Shown here in pieces: positions 9,584 through 19,411 of a stretch of DNA of 64,000 nucleotides (positions are counted from its first letter, which is position 1; each line of letters begins with the position of its first letter). Below the pieces are notes generated by a model, which saw nothing but the letters and a program-made list of their open reading frames with translations, was not told the origin of the DNA and ran no database searches. The stretch lies in contig JAHDGK010000013.1 in NCBI GenBank assembly GCA_020627685.1, positions 29,176 through 93,175 on the forward strand. Direction: 5' to 3'. The stretch is from Granulosicoccus sp. (GTDB lineage Bacteria > Pseudomonadota > Gammaproteobacteria > Granulosicoccales > Granulosicoccaceae). The position numbers and the translations under genes are program-made.

Positions 9584-10731
9584 GCACAAACGTTAGCAAT
9601 ACCATCGCCTTACTCATAGATCTGGTTAAGCGAGATTCGGTCACTCCAGCAGATCAAGGGTGCCAGGAGCTCATCGCGGCGCGTTTAAAACCGTTAGGCT
9701 TTGAACTTGAGAACATGCCGGCCAATGGAGTCAGTAACCTATGGGCCAGACGAGGCACTTCAGAGCCCTTACTGGTATTCGCGGGCCACACAGATGTAGT
9801 ACCCACAGGGGATATCAACGCATGGACGTCTCCTCCGTTTGATGCCGAGATTATTGACGAGCATGTCGTTGGCCGCGGAGCTGCGGATATGAAAGCCGGT
9901 GTTGCCGCTATGGTCACCGCTATCGAACGCTTTGTATCAGCCGACAATCATCATCATGGCTCTATCGCATTGTTGCTAACCAGTGACGAGGAAGGCCCCG
10001 CCACTCACGGCACCAAAGAGGTCATCGACAGACTTAATGCCCGTGGTGAAAGTATTGATTACTGCGTGGTAGGTGAACCCACAAGCACCGAACAATTGGG
10101 CGACGTAATCCGGCATGGGCGACGTGGATCTCTGGGAGCGAAAGTCGTCGTTCGAGGCAAACAAGGGCACGTCGCCTACCCTCACCTGGCAGACAACCCG
10201 GTGCATGGTGCGGCCCCTGCACTTGCCGAACTGTGCGCCATTGAGTGGGACCAAGGCAATGATCACTTCCCGCCAACCACCTTACAAATTTCCAACATAC
10301 ACGCAGGTACTGGAGCGACCAATGTCATCCCCGGCGAGCTAAGCGTTGAATTCAACCTACGCTATAGCCCTGAGACCACGATTGAACACATTCAAGCGAC
10401 GGTAAAAAGTCTCTTTGAGAACCACAACCTACAAACAGACATCAGCTGGAAAGACAGTGCACATCCATTTATTACCACCCCTGGAACACTCACAGATGCA
10501 ATGCAACAGGCCATCAATGCTGAAGTCGGCCTAACAGCAACGCTTGACACTGGCGGGGGTACTTCTGACGGGCGATTCATAGCGCCAACCGGAGCTCAGG
10601 TTATTGAGTTCGGCCCTATTAACGCCACCATTCATCAAATTGACGAACGTGTAAGCTGTGCGGACGTAGATGCACTCAGCAGAATCTATGAGTCTGTACT
10701 GCAACAATTGCTAGGCAAACAAGAGGATTAA
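9580..10731 (+). CDS. dapE: Succinyl-diaminopimelate desuccinylase
   Basis: Zinc hydrolase that makes LL-diaminopimelate for lysine and peptidoglycan. M20 peptidase-fold motifs are intact: [12 protein letters not shown] (metal His and nearby catalytic Asp), [14 protein letters not shown] (bridging Asp), [12 protein letters not shown] (catalytic Glu pair) and the dimerisation insert with [18 protein letters not shown]. The C-terminal STDGRF-like block reads [12 protein letters not shown], and a metal His lies in [10 protein letters not shown]. 383 residues is a normal length. Starts inside the glnD stop and is followed by fabI after 4 bases. Confidence 0.96.
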   Translation: MSTNVSNTIALLIDLVKRDSVTPADQGCQELIAARLKPLGFELENMPANGVSNLWARRGTSEPLLVFAGHTDVVPTGDINAWTSPPFDAEIIDEHVVGRGAADMKAGVAAMVTAIERFVSADNHHHGSIALLLTSDEEGPATHGTKEVIDRLNARGESIDYCVVGEPTSTEQLGDVIRHGRRGSLGAKVVVRGKQGHVAYPHLADNPVHGAAPALAELCAIEWDQGNDHFPPTTLQISNIHAGTGATNVIPGELSVEFNLRYSPETTIEHIQATVKSLFENHNLQTDISWKDSAHPFITTPGTLTDAMQQAINAEVGLTATLDTGGGTSDGRFIAPTGAQVIEFGPINATIHQIDERVSCADVDALSRIYESVLQQLLGKQED

Positions 10732-10735
10732 CATC

Positions 10736-11527
10736 ATGGGCATGCTTGACGGAAAGCGGTTTCTAATTTTTGGCGTTGCGAGCAAGCGCTCTATCGCCTG
10801 GGGTATTGCGGAAGCCATGCATAGAGAAGGTGCAACACTTGCCTTCACTTATCAAAACGATCGATTAAAAGACCGTGTAGTGGATATGGCCGCAGCATGC
10901 GATTCAAACATTGTCCTGCCCTGCGATGTTTCCAGCGATGATGAAATTAACGCTTTGATGGACAACCTGAAAAGCGAGTGGAGCGATGGATTCGACGGGC
11001 TTGTACATGCAGTTGCTTTTGCCCCGCGTGAAGCTCTGGAAGGTGACTACCTGGAATCGGTATCCAGAGAGTCGTTTCGCGTTGCGCACGATGTCAGCTC
11101 GTATAGTTTTGCCGCTGTTGGCAAAGCTGCAAGACCACAACTGCGAAAAGGCGGCTCACTAATCACGCTCTCCTACCTGGGTGCTGTTAGAGCCATGCCG
11201 AACTACAACGTCATGGGGCTTGCAAAAGCTTCACTGGAAGCTAATACGCGATTCATGGCCGGAGCATTAGGGCCGGAAGGCATACGCGTTAATGCCATCT
11301 CAGCCGGCCCGATCAGAACATTGGCGGCTTCAGGCATTAGTGATTTTAAAAAGCTTTTGGGTTACGTCGCGTCAGTCGCACCTCTACAGGAGAATACGAC
11401 CATTGAAGAGGTGGGCAACACGGCTGCATTCTTAGCCTCTCCGCTCTCTTCCGGCATTACCGGTCAAGTTATCTATGTCGATGGCGGTTTCAGCATCGCC
11501 TCAATGCCTGATATCAGCCAAAGCTAA
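10736..11527 (+). CDS. fabI: Enoyl-[acyl-carrier-protein] reductase (NADH)
   Basis: Last reduction of each fatty-acid elongation cycle and the target of triclosan-type inhibitors. It is a short-chain dehydrogenase variant of 263 residues with the FabI cofactor loop [13 protein letters not shown], the [13 protein letters not shown] stretch and the Tyr-x6-Lys active site in [12 protein letters not shown]; substrate loop [11 protein letters not shown] is present. A hairpin right after the stop ends the map-glnD-dapE-fabI run. Classic FabI rather than the FabV or FabL types. Confidence 0.97.
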   Translation: MGMLDGKRFLIFGVASKRSIAWGIAEAMHREGATLAFTYQNDRLKDRVVDMAAACDSNIVLPCDVSSDDEINALMDNLKSEWSDGFDGLVHAVAFAPREALEGDYLESVSRESFRVAHDVSSYSFAAVGKAARPQLRKGGSLITLSYLGAVRAMPNYNVMGLAKASLEANTRFMAGALGPEGIRVNAISAGPIRTLAASGISDFKKLLGYVASVAPLQENTTIEEVGNTAAFLASPLSSGITGQVIYVDGGFSIASMPDISQS

Positions 11528-11541
11528 TTGGCAATCTAGAA

Positions 11542-11570
11542 ACGCCGCCCTTAAAAGCCAAGGGCGGCGT
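11542..11570. terminator. Bidirectional hairpin between fabI and mscL
   Basis: Perfect 11-bp stem ACGCCGCCCTT / AAGGGCGGCGT with a 7-base loop, between the convergent ends of fabI (plus) and mscL (minus). There is no long T-run, but position and stability fit a shared terminator. Confidence 0.7.
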
Positions 11571-11578
11571 CAGCAATA

Positions 11579-11965
11579 CTATTTTCCTTGCTTTAAGAGA
11601 TCACGAATCTCAGTCAGCAATGCAACGTCAGCCGGATCTGCTTCAGGCTCAGCCGCTTTCTCTTCTTCTGCAGCAGCTTTCATTTTATTGATCGCGCGCA
11701 GAATCATGAACACGACAAAAGCAATGATGACGAAATCTATGGTTGCCTGAATAAAGGCACCATAGCCAATCGCGGCATCTCCCACTTTGATAGACAAGTC
11801 CTCAAAGTTAACGCCGCCCATAAATACGCCAATAATCGGCATCAGAATGTTTTCAACAAGAGTGCTAACCATCTTCCCGGTTGCAGCACCTATGATAATA
11901 CCTACCGCCATATCAATTAAGCTGCCTTTAACCGCGAACTCTTTGAATTCTGAAATCATGCCCAT
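11579..11965 (-). CDS. mscL: Large-conductance mechanosensitive channel
   Basis: Pentameric inner-membrane valve that opens under extreme turgor on osmotic down-shock. The 128-residue sequence shows the N-terminal amphipathic S1 helix MISEFKEFAVKG, the pore-lining TM1 IDMAVGIIIGAATGKMVSTLV, a short periplasmic loop, TM2 IDFVIIAFVVFMILRAIN, and a charged cytoplasmic bundle near KAAAEEEKAAEPE. Length and order are standard. A possible promoter lies about 90 bases upstream. Confidence 0.96.
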   Translation of the reverse strand: MGMISEFKEFAVKGSLIDMAVGIIIGAATGKMVSTLVENILMPIIGVFMGGVNFEDLSIKVGDAAIGYGAFIQATIDFVIIAFVVFMILRAINKMKAAAEEEKAAEPEADPADVALLTEIRDLLKQGK

Positions 11966-12054
11966 CTTTTTTACTCCGTAAATCTACATTGGGTTTAAGT
12001 TACGTCCAATACAACTCTCAGCACAAAGCCCAAGGCGTGCATGGATCAGCGCCC

Positions 12055-12083
12055 ATACTAGGGATGTATTACAAGGTTGTCAC
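12055..12083 (-). promoter_or_regulatory. Candidate sigma-70 promoter for mscL
   Basis: On the minus strand GTGACA, 17 bases, then TAGTAT, pointing at mscL with a leader of about 85 bases. Five of six and four of six consensus matches; spacing is ideal. Confidence 0.4.
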
Positions 12084-12237
12084 CTGCCAATTGAGGGATG
12101 TAACTTTACTTTTCAAATCGATGAATATTTAGATTCGAAAATAGTCATAAAGTTGACATTTCGACACGGATAGCGATTCGCATCCAGCACGTTGTATCCG
12201 AATCTGCCTTTATATAAGCCGTTATAAAGGCAACAAC
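12084..12237. other. AT-rich intergenic stretch between mscL and ppiD
   Basis: Part of a 414-base gap (11966-12379) with no credible reading frame. It contains a consensus TTGACA on the plus strand at about 12153 but only a poor -10 after it. With the plus-strand hairpin at 12240-12283 this could bound a small RNA, though nothing else supports that. Confidence 0.3.
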
Positions 12238-12283
12238 AAAAAAGGGCTGTTCTGACAATACAATTGTGCAGAACAACCCTTTT
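12238..12283. terminator. Long hairpin terminator downstream of ppiD
   Basis: Fifteen-bp stem with one mismatch (AAAAGGGCTGTTCTG against its near-complement) and a 14-base loop. On the minus strand a T-rich run follows, as expected for the end of ppiD, about 100 bases after its stop. The plus-strand reading also ends in four T. Confidence 0.7.
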
Positions 12284-12379
12284 AATTCGGCACTGAACTT
12301 ATCAGCGCCTACTATTTTGTCTTATTGACTTTGCGCGCCAATCCAGAGACACAACACGTCAACAAAAATGTGCTGTTAT

Positions 12380-14323
12380 TTAGTAATTGGAATAAGGCGA
12401 CTCGTAGGGCTCTGTCGAAATATCAATTTCAGCCTGTGCCCGCAAACTCTGCAAAAACACTTCAAACTCAGTTCCACCACGTCGAGGATCAGCGCCAGCC
12501 TCTACGACACCTCTAACCGGCGCTGCCGAGTCTGAGGATTCATCCGGCGCTTTCGGTATGTCAATTGAATCTAATCGCAAGGCCAACAGGTCACCATTAG
12601 CCGCTGCAGATACGTGAGTGACAACATCCTCACCTGGCTTAGGCAAACCGAACACCTCAGCAATAACGTTTCGATCAAATTCAGTTGATGTGCGATCTAG
12701 TACGACTTGCTCTACGGCAGTTGCAAAATCGTCTGATCCAGCAATCTCTGCAGCAGAGCTGCCAGCCACTAGTTTTTCTATCGCGGCATCGCGCAGAGCG
12801 CTTAGGCTCTCTGTAGCTTTCTCGCCATTCAGGGTATCTGCAACCTCATCTCTAACATCATCGATGGTCTTTGGACGCGGCCCTTCGTGCTCTGCAACTC
12901 TCAGGACGACCACGTGACGAGGCTCAACCTCAATCAATTCAGAATTGATTTCATCTTGAAGCACCTCATCACTGAACATGGTTTGAACCACCTGAGGGTT
13001 AGACAACACCGGACCAGAATCTGTATCGGAGTCCAACCAGTCGCTCGACTTGATTTCTAGGCCTGTTGCGTCACTAGCCGCTTCAAGAGAATCGGGATTA
13101 TCAAAAGAGTATTCAATCAATAGCTCACGTAATTCAAAGTAGGAACTGTCCGCTTCATCCTGCTTGAGTGTATCGATGATATCGGCACTCACTTCCTCAA
13201 AAGGCTTTCCGGCCTCAGGCAGGATTGCATCAAGTTTTATAAGGTGAACACCAAATTCAGTGACAACAGGGTCAGACACCGCACCAACTTCTTCCAGGGA
13301 AAAAACAGCTTCTTCAAACGCCGCAACCATCGATCCCGGTGAGATAGTACCCAGGCTACCACCTAAGTCTGCTGAACCCACATCATCGGATATTTCTTTA
13401 GCAATATCGCCAAAAGACTCACCGGCATCGATTCGTGCTTTGACTTCTGTAAGCTTGGCTACCTGATCATCTGCATCGCCTTCATCCGAACTCAACAATA
13501 TATGAGAGGCATCACGTTGCTCAGGGCGAATAAAATTTGCACGATTTTCATCGTAGTAGGTTTGCGCTTCCGCTTCGCTGACATCAACAGCATCGGCGAG
13601 ATCATTAACGTTTAACTCTATGTATTCAATTTTCGCCCTTTGCGGGAATGTATATGAGTCTTTATTGGCTTCAAAGTAGGCGACAATTTCGTCTTCGGTC
13701 GACTCAATGCCACTCTTGGCTTTTTCGAAATCAAATCGTACAGCCTCAACCGTTCGTGTTTGTCTAGCCAGTGCCGACAGCTGATCAGCTTCCTGCGGCA
13801 ACGTAAAGCTGGTATCACTGATACCGGATCTAAACTGATTGATTGCCGTGTCGTCTCTATAACTTTGCTCAAACGCAGGGACTGACAAACCCGACGAACG
13901 CAGTTGCAGCTGGTAGGTTTCGCTGTCGAATTTGCCGTCAACTTGAAAGTTCGGTAATTGTCGGATGGCACGACCTAAGGTTTCATCCCCTACCGCGAAA
14001 CGTTGTTTTTCAACTTCACTTTCCAGAACCTGCTGAGTTATCAGTTGCTCAAGCGCTTGTTCTCTGAGAAGTGTTTCGTTTGCCAAAGCGGGTGGTAGCT
14101 GACCGCCAAACATACGCGCTAGCTGCTGACGCTGCTGCTGATAGGCACGCTCTAATTGTTGAGGAACGATGGGCTGACCATTCACTTCGGCGACTGGTGT
14201 CGCTGAGCCACCACTGAAGTACGAACCGATGCCAACCAGAGCAAACGGAATACAGATCAGGGTGATCAAGGTGTACTTGATCGGCTTTGAATTCCTGACT
14301 GTCTCTCTTAGATCTAATAGCAT
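12380..14323 (-). CDS. ppiD: PpiD/SurA-type periplasmic peptidyl-prolyl isomerase chaperone
   Basis: Membrane-anchored folding factor that works at the periplasmic exit of the SecYEG channel. The 647-residue protein has a short cytoplasmic start, one transmembrane helix at about 18-36 (YTLITLICIPFALVGIGSYF), a SurA-like N-terminal helical region, and one parvulin domain around residues 265-360 (RDASHILLSS through VSDPVVTEFGVHLIKLD). The rest is acidic and helical. Its place after lon and hupB is conserved in gammaproteobacteria, although here two tRNAs and a terminator lie between, so it has its own promoter region. Confidence 0.93.
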   Translation of the reverse strand: MLLDLRETVRNSKPIKYTLITLICIPFALVGIGSYFSGGSATPVAEVNGQPIVPQQLERAYQQQRQQLARMFGGQLPPALANETLLREQALEQLITQQVLESEVEKQRFAVGDETLGRAIRQLPNFQVDGKFDSETYQLQLRSSGLSVPAFEQSYRDDTAINQFRSGISDTSFTLPQEADQLSALARQTRTVEAVRFDFEKAKSGIESTEDEIVAYFEANKDSYTFPQRAKIEYIELNVNDLADAVDVSEAEAQTYYDENRANFIRPEQRDASHILLSSDEGDADDQVAKLTEVKARIDAGESFGDIAKEISDDVGSADLGGSLGTISPGSMVAAFEEAVFSLEEVGAVSDPVVTEFGVHLIKLDAILPEAGKPFEEVSADIIDTLKQDEADSSYFELRELLIEYSFDNPDSLEAASDATGLEIKSSDWLDSDTDSGPVLSNPQVVQTMFSDEVLQDEINSELIEVEPRHVVVLRVAEHEGPRPKTIDDVRDEVADTLNGEKATESLSALRDAAIEKLVAGSSAAEIAGSDDFATAVEQVVLDRTSTEFDRNVIAEVFGLPKPGEDVVTHVSAAANGDLLALRLDSIDIPKAPDESSDSAAPVRGVVEAGADPRRGGTEFEVFLQSLRAQAEIDISTEPYESPYSNY

Positions 14324-14420
14324 TGTGATTATCCGAGCTTATTAATGACTTGCCACACGAACACGCTGCTCAACAGTACTCAGCGCAATCATGCCTCACT
14401 GACCTTCAGTAAACCTAAAT

Positions 14421-14435
14421 AGTTCACTGTGAACT
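14421..14435. promoter_or_regulatory. Perfect 15-bp palindrome upstream of ppiD
   Basis: AGTTCAC and GTGAACT flank a single central base, about 100 bases upstream of the ppiD start and next to the tRNA terminator. The two half-sites without a loop suggest a dimeric regulator site rather than an RNA hairpin. I do not recognise the regulator. Confidence 0.4.
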
Positions 14436-14443
14436 GCACAACG

Positions 14444-14468
14444 AAAAAAGGGTGCCGAAGCACCCTTT
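14444..14468 (-). terminator. Intrinsic terminator of the hupB-tRNA unit
   Basis: On the minus strand a 9-bp stem AAAGGGTGC / GCACCCTTT is closed by a TTCG tetraloop and followed by six T. A textbook terminator about 65 bases after tRNA-Asp. Confidence 0.9.
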
Positions 14469-14533
14469 AATCGACTTACCAAAACTACTGGCAAGTTAAG
14501 CGCCGATTTAACTAAAACGACACTTTCTGGTGT

Positions 14534-14610
14534 TGGCGGAGCGGACGGGACTCGAACCCGCGACCCCCGGCGTGACAGGCCGGTATTCTAACCAACTGAA
14601 CTACCGCTCC
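14534..14610 (-). tRNA. tRNA-Asp (anticodon GTC)
   Basis: Read on the minus strand it folds as a 77-base cloverleaf: acceptor GGAGCGG / CCGCTCC, D-arm with AGTTCAGTTGGTTAGA, anticodon loop CTGTCAC with GTC, and T-arm GGGTTCGAGTCCC. The 3' CCA is encoded. It lies 5 bases after tRNA-Val and is probably co-transcribed with it and hupB. Confidence 0.97.
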
Positions 14611-14615
14611 AAAAA

Positions 14616-14691
14616 TGGTGGGTGCTGACGGGATCGAACCGCCGACCCTCGCCTTGTAAGGGCGATGCTCTACCAGCTGAGCTAAGCACCC
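14616..14691 (-). tRNA. tRNA-Val (anticodon TAC)
   Basis: A 76-base cloverleaf on the minus strand with acceptor GGGTGCT, D-arm TAGCTCAGCTGGTAGAG, anticodon loop CTTACAA (TAC) and T-arm GCGGTTCGATCCCG. CCA is encoded. It begins 7 bases after the hupB stop codon, so the tRNA must be processed from a hupB message. Confidence 0.97.
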
Positions 14692-14698
14692 AAGCCGA

Positions 14699-14971
14699 TT
14701 AGTTTACCGCATCTTTTAAAGCTTTACCAGCTTTAAAACTAGGAACATTTGATGCCGCAATTTGTAATGGCTCACCTGTTCGTGGGTTACGGCCAGTACG
14801 AGCTTCACGTTTACGAACAAGGAATGTGCCAAATCCAACTAGCGTAACTTGGTCGCCGTCTTTCATGGCATCGGTAACAGCTTCCAAAACTGCATCTACA
14901 GCGTTGGCCGCGTCGGCTTTTGACATGTCACCTTTTGCGGCAACCGCATCAACAAACTCACCTTTATTCAT
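14699..14971 (-). CDS. hupB: DNA-binding protein HU, beta type
   Basis: Nucleoid protein that bends and compacts DNA. The 90 residues match the HU fold: N-terminal helices [21 protein letters not shown], then the strand [26 protein letters not shown] whose arms enter the minor groove, and the closing helix [15 protein letters not shown]. It follows lon, as hupB does in E. coli and Pseudomonas, and tRNA-Val and tRNA-Asp follow on the same strand. Confidence 0.96.
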   Translation of the reverse strand: MNKGEFVDAVAAKGDMSKADAANAVDAVLEAVTDAMKDGDQVTLVGFGTFLVRKREARTGRNPRTGEPLQIAASNVPSFKAGKALKDAVN

Positions 14972-15007
14972 GAAAAGCTATCCCAATGTATTTTTTAGTT
15001 GTGTAAG

Positions 15008-15025
15008 CACCGAATCAATTCGGTG
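15008..15025 (-). other. Hairpin in the hupB leader
   Basis: CACCGAAT and ATTCGGTG are exact complements two bases apart, about 37 bases upstream of the hupB start. It could fold as a 7-bp stem in the message or be a dimer-binding site. A -10-like TATCAT lies at 15054-15059. Confidence 0.4.
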
Positions 15026-15165
15026 TTGTCTCACGGCTTAACCTATGACGTGAATGATACGCGAAAAAAAGCTAAAAACACACCAACCATAAGGCTTTCA
15101 GGCCAATTACGCGTATTTTTTTTCTAGGAAACAAATTATGCGCATTTGAATGCAGTCTTAACACT

Positions 15166-15201
15166 GATCCCCTGCATGAAAAGTAATTCATACAGGGGAT
15201 C
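15166..15201 (-). terminator. Hairpin after lon
   Basis: Fifteen-bp stem GATCCCCTGCATGAA against its complement with one mismatch and a 6-base loop, about 30 bases after the lon stop. The following T-run is weak. Confidence 0.6.
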
Positions 15202-15231
15202 AACATAGACTTTTACACCATCAACTTTGGT

Positions 15232-17712
15232 TTAGTGCGTTCTCACGGAACCGGATTGACCATCCTTACGATCATCACCTCCGGTAACCGGGTCAGGCAG
15301 TTTTTCATCATCCGGTCCTGGCGTACTGGCTAATGCAACTTCGAGCACCTCATCAATCCACTGCACGGGGCGGATATCCAGACCGGATTTAATTTCATCT
15401 GGAATCTCGGATAAGTCTTTTTCATTTTCGACAGGAATCAAAACTGTATCAATGCCACCACGCTGCGCAGCTAACAATTTTTCCTTAAGCCCACCGATTG
15501 GAAGAACCTCTCCACGAAGCGTAATTTCTCCAGTCATTGCAACATTGGCCCTGACCGGCACTCGGGTTAAACATGAGACGATTCCTGTGACCATGCCCAC
15601 ACCGGCACTTGGACCATCCTTTGGAGTTGCGCCTTCAGGCACATGAAGATGGATGTCCAGCTTCTCGTGAAAGTCAGTATCAATACCCAGCGATTCGGCG
15701 CGACTTCGGACGACCATCATGGCAGCCGTAATGGACTCCTGCATGACATCACCCAATTGTCCGGTCGAGCTTAACTTACCCTTACCCGGTACAACCGCAG
15801 ATTCAATAGTTAGTAGCTCACCACCTACGGAAGTCCAAGCAAGACCTGTGACCTGTCCGATTTTATTTTCCTTTTCGGCACGGCCATGTCTGTGACGCGG
15901 CACGCCCAGATAGTCGTCGATATTTTCAGCAGTTACCGTGACCAACTCGTCGGCAGATTCATTCCCTTCCGCTTTATTCTTTAATTCGAGCTCCATCACT
16001 TCACGCACAACCTTACGACAGATTTTAGAAACTTCTCTCTCTAGATTTCTAACACCGGCCTCACGCGTATAACTTCTTATGATCTCCATAATGGCATCAT
16101 CACTGACAGAGAGTTCCGTCGCATCCAGACCGTTATCTTCCATTTTGCGAGGAAGAAGATATCTTTCAGCAATATTAAATTTCTCCATCTCCGTGTAACC
16201 GGGGATACGGATAACCTCCATTCTGTCGAGCAAAGGCTCCGGTATGTTCATCGTATTGGCTGTCGCGACGAACATGACATCAGACAGATCGTATTCAACT
16301 TCAAGGTAATGATCTGTGAACGTGTGATTTTGCTCAGGATCAAGCACTTCCAGCAAAGCGGAAGATGGATCACCTCGGAAGTCCGTAGACATCTTGTCTA
16401 TCTCATCAAGCAATATCAGAGGATTGCGGCGCTTCACCTTGGCTAGATTCTGAACAATTTTTCCAGGCATCGAACCAATGTACGTTCGACGGTGACCTCG
16501 GATCTCAGCTTCATCGCGTACGCCACCGAGCGCCATTCGACTGAATTTTCGTCCGGTAGCTCGAGCAATAGACTTACCCAGTGAAGTCTTACCGACCCCC
16601 GGTGGTCCTACCAAACAAAGAATAGGCCCTTTGGCGTGCCCTACTCTCTTCTGCACCGCAAGGTATTCCAGAATGCGTTCTTTAACTTTTTCAAGTCCGT
16701 AGTGATCGTGCTCTAGAGTCGCCTCTGCCTCGTCTAAGGTTTTTTTCAGCTTAGATTTTTTCTTCCAAGGCAAGCTAACCAAGGTGTCGATATAGTTTCT
16801 GACGACCGTGGCTTCAGCCGACATGGGCGACATCATTTTTAATTTGTTTAGCTCTGCAGTCGCTTTTTTCCGAGCTTCTTTAGAGAGACCACCTTTGGAA
16901 ATTTTTCTTGTCAGCTCTTCGTTCTCATTGGGCACATCGTCCATCTCTCCCAATTCTTTTTGAATAGCTTTCATTTGCTCATTCAAATAATACTCGCGCT
17001 GACTTTTTTCCATCTGGGTCTTAACGCGGCCACGAATGCGCTTTTCAACTTGAAGCATATCCAGTTCGGATTCCATCAAGTTGAGTAAGTGCTCTAAACG
17101 TTTCGCAGGATCAAACAACTCGAGAATCTTCTGCTTCTCTTCAACTCTGAGTGACATTTGAGCCGCGATCATATCGCCTAGGCGGTCGGCGTCCTTCACG
17201 CCGGTTAATGAACTTAAGATTTCAGGTGGTACCTTCTTGTTCATTTTTACGTACTGATCAAACATGTTGGTAACAGAGCGCACCAGCACATCCAGCTCTT
17301 TACCGTCCGTATCAATATCGTCTTCTTGTTCGACAACCGCAGGGGAACTAAAGTCGGCAACAAAATATCCGGCTTCGGCAACAGTGACCGTATCGATCAC
17401 CGCCCGTTGAACACCCTCTACAAGCACCTTGATTGTGCCATCGGGTAATTTCAACAATTGAAGGATGGTTGCTATTGTCCCAACACGATGAATGTCTTCA
17501 TCGGAAGGATCATCCACAGCTGCACTAGTTTGAGCAGCCAACATAATTCGCTTGTCCACAGACATGGCTGCATCCAAAGCATCGATAGATTTTTCCCGCC
17601 CTACAAAGAGAGGAATCACCATATGGGGATAGACCACAACGTCCCGCAATGGCAGGACGGGCAATTGAGTCGTATCCGATTCTTGTTCGTTCGTAATTTC
17701 GCTATCAGTCAC
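15232..17712 (-). CDS. lon: ATP-dependent protease Lon (La)
   Basis: Cytosolic AAA+ protease that degrades misfolded and regulatory proteins. The order is standard: substrate domain beginning [22 protein letters not shown], Walker [14 protein letters not shown], Walker [11 protein letters not shown], and the Ser-Lys protease domain with DGPSAGVGM (catalytic Ser) and [10 protein letters not shown] (catalytic Lys). The frame is open to 17793, but the GTG at 17712 (TDSEITNEQ follows) has an AGGAG upstream and starts just ahead of the conserved domain, giving 826 residues. The Ser- and Asp-rich end is poorly conserved. Confidence 0.96.
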   Translation of the reverse strand: MTDSEITNEQESDTTQLPVLPLRDVVVYPHMVIPLFVGREKSIDALDAAMSVDKRIMLAAQTSAAVDDPSDEDIHRVGTIATILQLLKLPDGTIKVLVEGVQRAVIDTVTVAEAGYFVADFSSPAVVEQEDDIDTDGKELDVLVRSVTNMFDQYVKMNKKVPPEILSSLTGVKDADRLGDMIAAQMSLRVEEKQKILELFDPAKRLEHLLNLMESELDMLQVEKRIRGRVKTQMEKSQREYYLNEQMKAIQKELGEMDDVPNENEELTRKISKGGLSKEARKKATAELNKLKMMSPMSAEATVVRNYIDTLVSLPWKKKSKLKKTLDEAEATLEHDHYGLEKVKERILEYLAVQKRVGHAKGPILCLVGPPGVGKTSLGKSIARATGRKFSRMALGGVRDEAEIRGHRRTYIGSMPGKIVQNLAKVKRRNPLILLDEIDKMSTDFRGDPSSALLEVLDPEQNHTFTDHYLEVEYDLSDVMFVATANTMNIPEPLLDRMEVIRIPGYTEMEKFNIAERYLLPRKMEDNGLDATELSVSDDAIMEIIRSYTREAGVRNLEREVSKICRKVVREVMELELKNKAEGNESADELVTVTAENIDDYLGVPRHRHGRAEKENKIGQVTGLAWTSVGGELLTIESAVVPGKGKLSSTGQLGDVMQESITAAMMVVRSRAESLGIDTDFHEKLDIHLHVPEGATPKDGPSAGVGMVTGIVSCLTRVPVRANVAMTGEITLRGEVLPIGGLKEKLLAAQRGGIDTVLIPVENEKDLSEIPDEIKSGLDIRPVQWIDEVLEVALASTPGPDDEKLPDPVTGGDDRKDGQSGSVRTH

Positions 17713-17776
17713 TGGGCTGAATTCTCCTGAGTGCCGTCGACATCTTTTGGTCGAGCATACACGACAAGGTGAGATC

Positions 17777-17796
17777 AGCTTGAGAAAATTCAAGCT
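17777..17796 (-). promoter_or_regulatory. Inverted repeat in the lon upstream region
   Basis: AGCTTGA and TCAAGCT flank six bases, 65-85 bases upstream of the lon start. On the minus strand the repeat contains CTTGAA, the -35 element of heat-shock (sigma-32) promoters, but I do not see a convincing CCCATNT-type -10 at the right spacing. Confidence 0.3.
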
Positions 17797-17889
17797 TATA
17801 ACCTGTAGGATCTTTGGGCAGGTAATTCGAGTTGCTAGTTTCTAAAATAAATAATCCAAACCCACCCGGCGTACGTAGGACACGCGCAC

Positions 17890-17915
17890 AAAAAAGCCGG
17901 TCTGAAAACCGGCTT
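17890..17915 (-). terminator. Intrinsic terminator after clpX
   Basis: Minus-strand stem AAGCCGGT / ACCGGCTT, 6-base loop, then six T. It ends the tig-clpP-clpX transcript about 50 bases after the clpX stop. Confidence 0.9.
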
Positions 17916-17964
17916 CTTCGTTGATCATTGTGCGCAAACTGCGCAGCGTTCTTGCGCTCTGAGC

Positions 17965-19260
17965 TTAGTCGTCAGAGGCTGCCCGCTTGTATTTCTCTTC
18001 TTCCATAACCTTTTCCTGCCCTTCGAGCAGCAGGTATGGCTTGGCTTCACCCCGAACAACAGCGCCATCGAGAATGACCTTCTTAACGTTCTCAATTCTG
18101 GGTAGTTCGTACATAGTGTCCAGAAGTACATTTTCTAATATCGTTCGAAGACCACGAGCACCGGTTTTGCGCTCCAAGGAATTCTGTGCCACTGCATGAA
18201 GCGCATCTTTACGGAACTCAATGTCGACTTCTTCCATCGCCAGTAGTTTTTGATACTGCTTCGTGATCGCATTTTTAGGTTCGATGAGGATACGTACCAG
18301 TGCATCTTCGTCGAGTTCTTCAAGCGTTGCGACCACAGGCAAACGACCTACGAATTCTGGAATCAGACCGAAACTGATGAGATCCTGCGCTTCGCAATCC
18401 ATGAGCATTTGGCCAATATTGCTGGAGTCGTCTTTTGACTTAACTTCTGCAGCAAAACCAATTCCGCCCTTATCGCTGCGGTTCTGAATAATTTTTTCCA
18501 AACCGGCGAATGCACCACCACAAATAAACAGGATGTTAGAGGTATCGACCTGTAAAAATTCCTGCTGAGGATGCTTGCGTCCGCCCTGAGGTGGTACCGA
18601 AGCAATTGTGCCTTCAATCAATTTCAACAACGCCTGCTGAACACCTTCACCAGACACATCACGTGTAATGGACGGGTTATCCGACTTGCGTGAGATTTTA
18701 TCGATCTCATCGATGTAGACAATACCCGTCTGGGCTTTCTCAACATCGTAGTCGCACTTTTGAAGTAGCTTCTGGATGATGTTTTCAACATCTTCACCCA
18801 CGTAACCCGCTTCTGTCAGCGTGGTTGCATCCGCAATGGTGAACGGCACATTAAGTGTGCGCGCCAGCGTTTCAGCCAACAGTGTTTTACCTGAACCTGT
18901 TGGACCGATCAGCAATATATTACTCTTTGCGAGTTCTACATCACCTTTTTTGTCTTTGTATTCCAATCGCTTGTAGTGGTTGTATACCGCTACAGATAGG
19001 ATGCGCTTGGCTTTTGCCTGCCCGATAACGTATTGATCGAGCAATTCGTTAATTTCATGAGGCTTGGGAAGTGAACTCTCTTCATCACTTGTCTGCTCCT
19101 GCATTTCCTCCGTAATGATGTCATTACAGAGATCCACACACTCATCGCAAATAAATACAGAAGGGCCTGCAATGAGCTTGCGAACCTCATGCTGGCTTTT
19201 TCCACAAAAAGAACAATACAGCAGCTTGCCGTCGTCTTTTTTGTCTTCCTGGTCACTCAT
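17965..19260 (-). CDS. clpX: ClpX, ATPase subunit of the ClpXP protease
   Basis: Unfoldase that recognises tagged substrates and feeds them to ClpP. Visible are the N-terminal C4 zinc domain (CSFCGKS near residue 16 and CDECVDLC near 39), Walker [13 protein letters not shown], pore loop GYVGEDVEN, Walker [10 protein letters not shown], and the ClpP-docking IGF-type loop region GGIGFAAEV. 431 residues is normal. The conserved order tig-clpP-clpX-lon holds, with 151 bases between clpP and clpX. Confidence 0.97.
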   Translation of the reverse strand: MSDQEDKKDDGKLLYCSFCGKSQHEVRKLIAGPSVFICDECVDLCNDIITEEMQEQTSDEESSLPKPHEINELLDQYVIGQAKAKRILSVAVYNHYKRLEYKDKKGDVELAKSNILLIGPTGSGKTLLAETLARTLNVPFTIADATTLTEAGYVGEDVENIIQKLLQKCDYDVEKAQTGIVYIDEIDKISRKSDNPSITRDVSGEGVQQALLKLIEGTIASVPPQGGRKHPQQEFLQVDTSNILFICGGAFAGLEKIIQNRSDKGGIGFAAEVKSKDDSSNIGQMLMDCEAQDLISFGLIPEFVGRLPVVATLEELDEDALVRILIEPKNAITKQYQKLLAMEEVDIEFRKDALHAVAQNSLERKTGARGLRTILENVLLDTMYELPRIENVKKVILDGAVVRGEAKPYLLLEGQEKVMEEEKYKRAASDD

Positions 19261-19411
19261 GCTTCACTAACCTCTGGCTTTCCAACACATTGCCGTGTTT
19301 CCCAATAAGATTCAAGCACCAAAGTCGCACCGGAATCTGGGATGTTGGGCGGATCACACTCTCGAACCGGATAATATGTCCGGCTTTCACTTATCCAACT
19401 GTCTTTTACAA

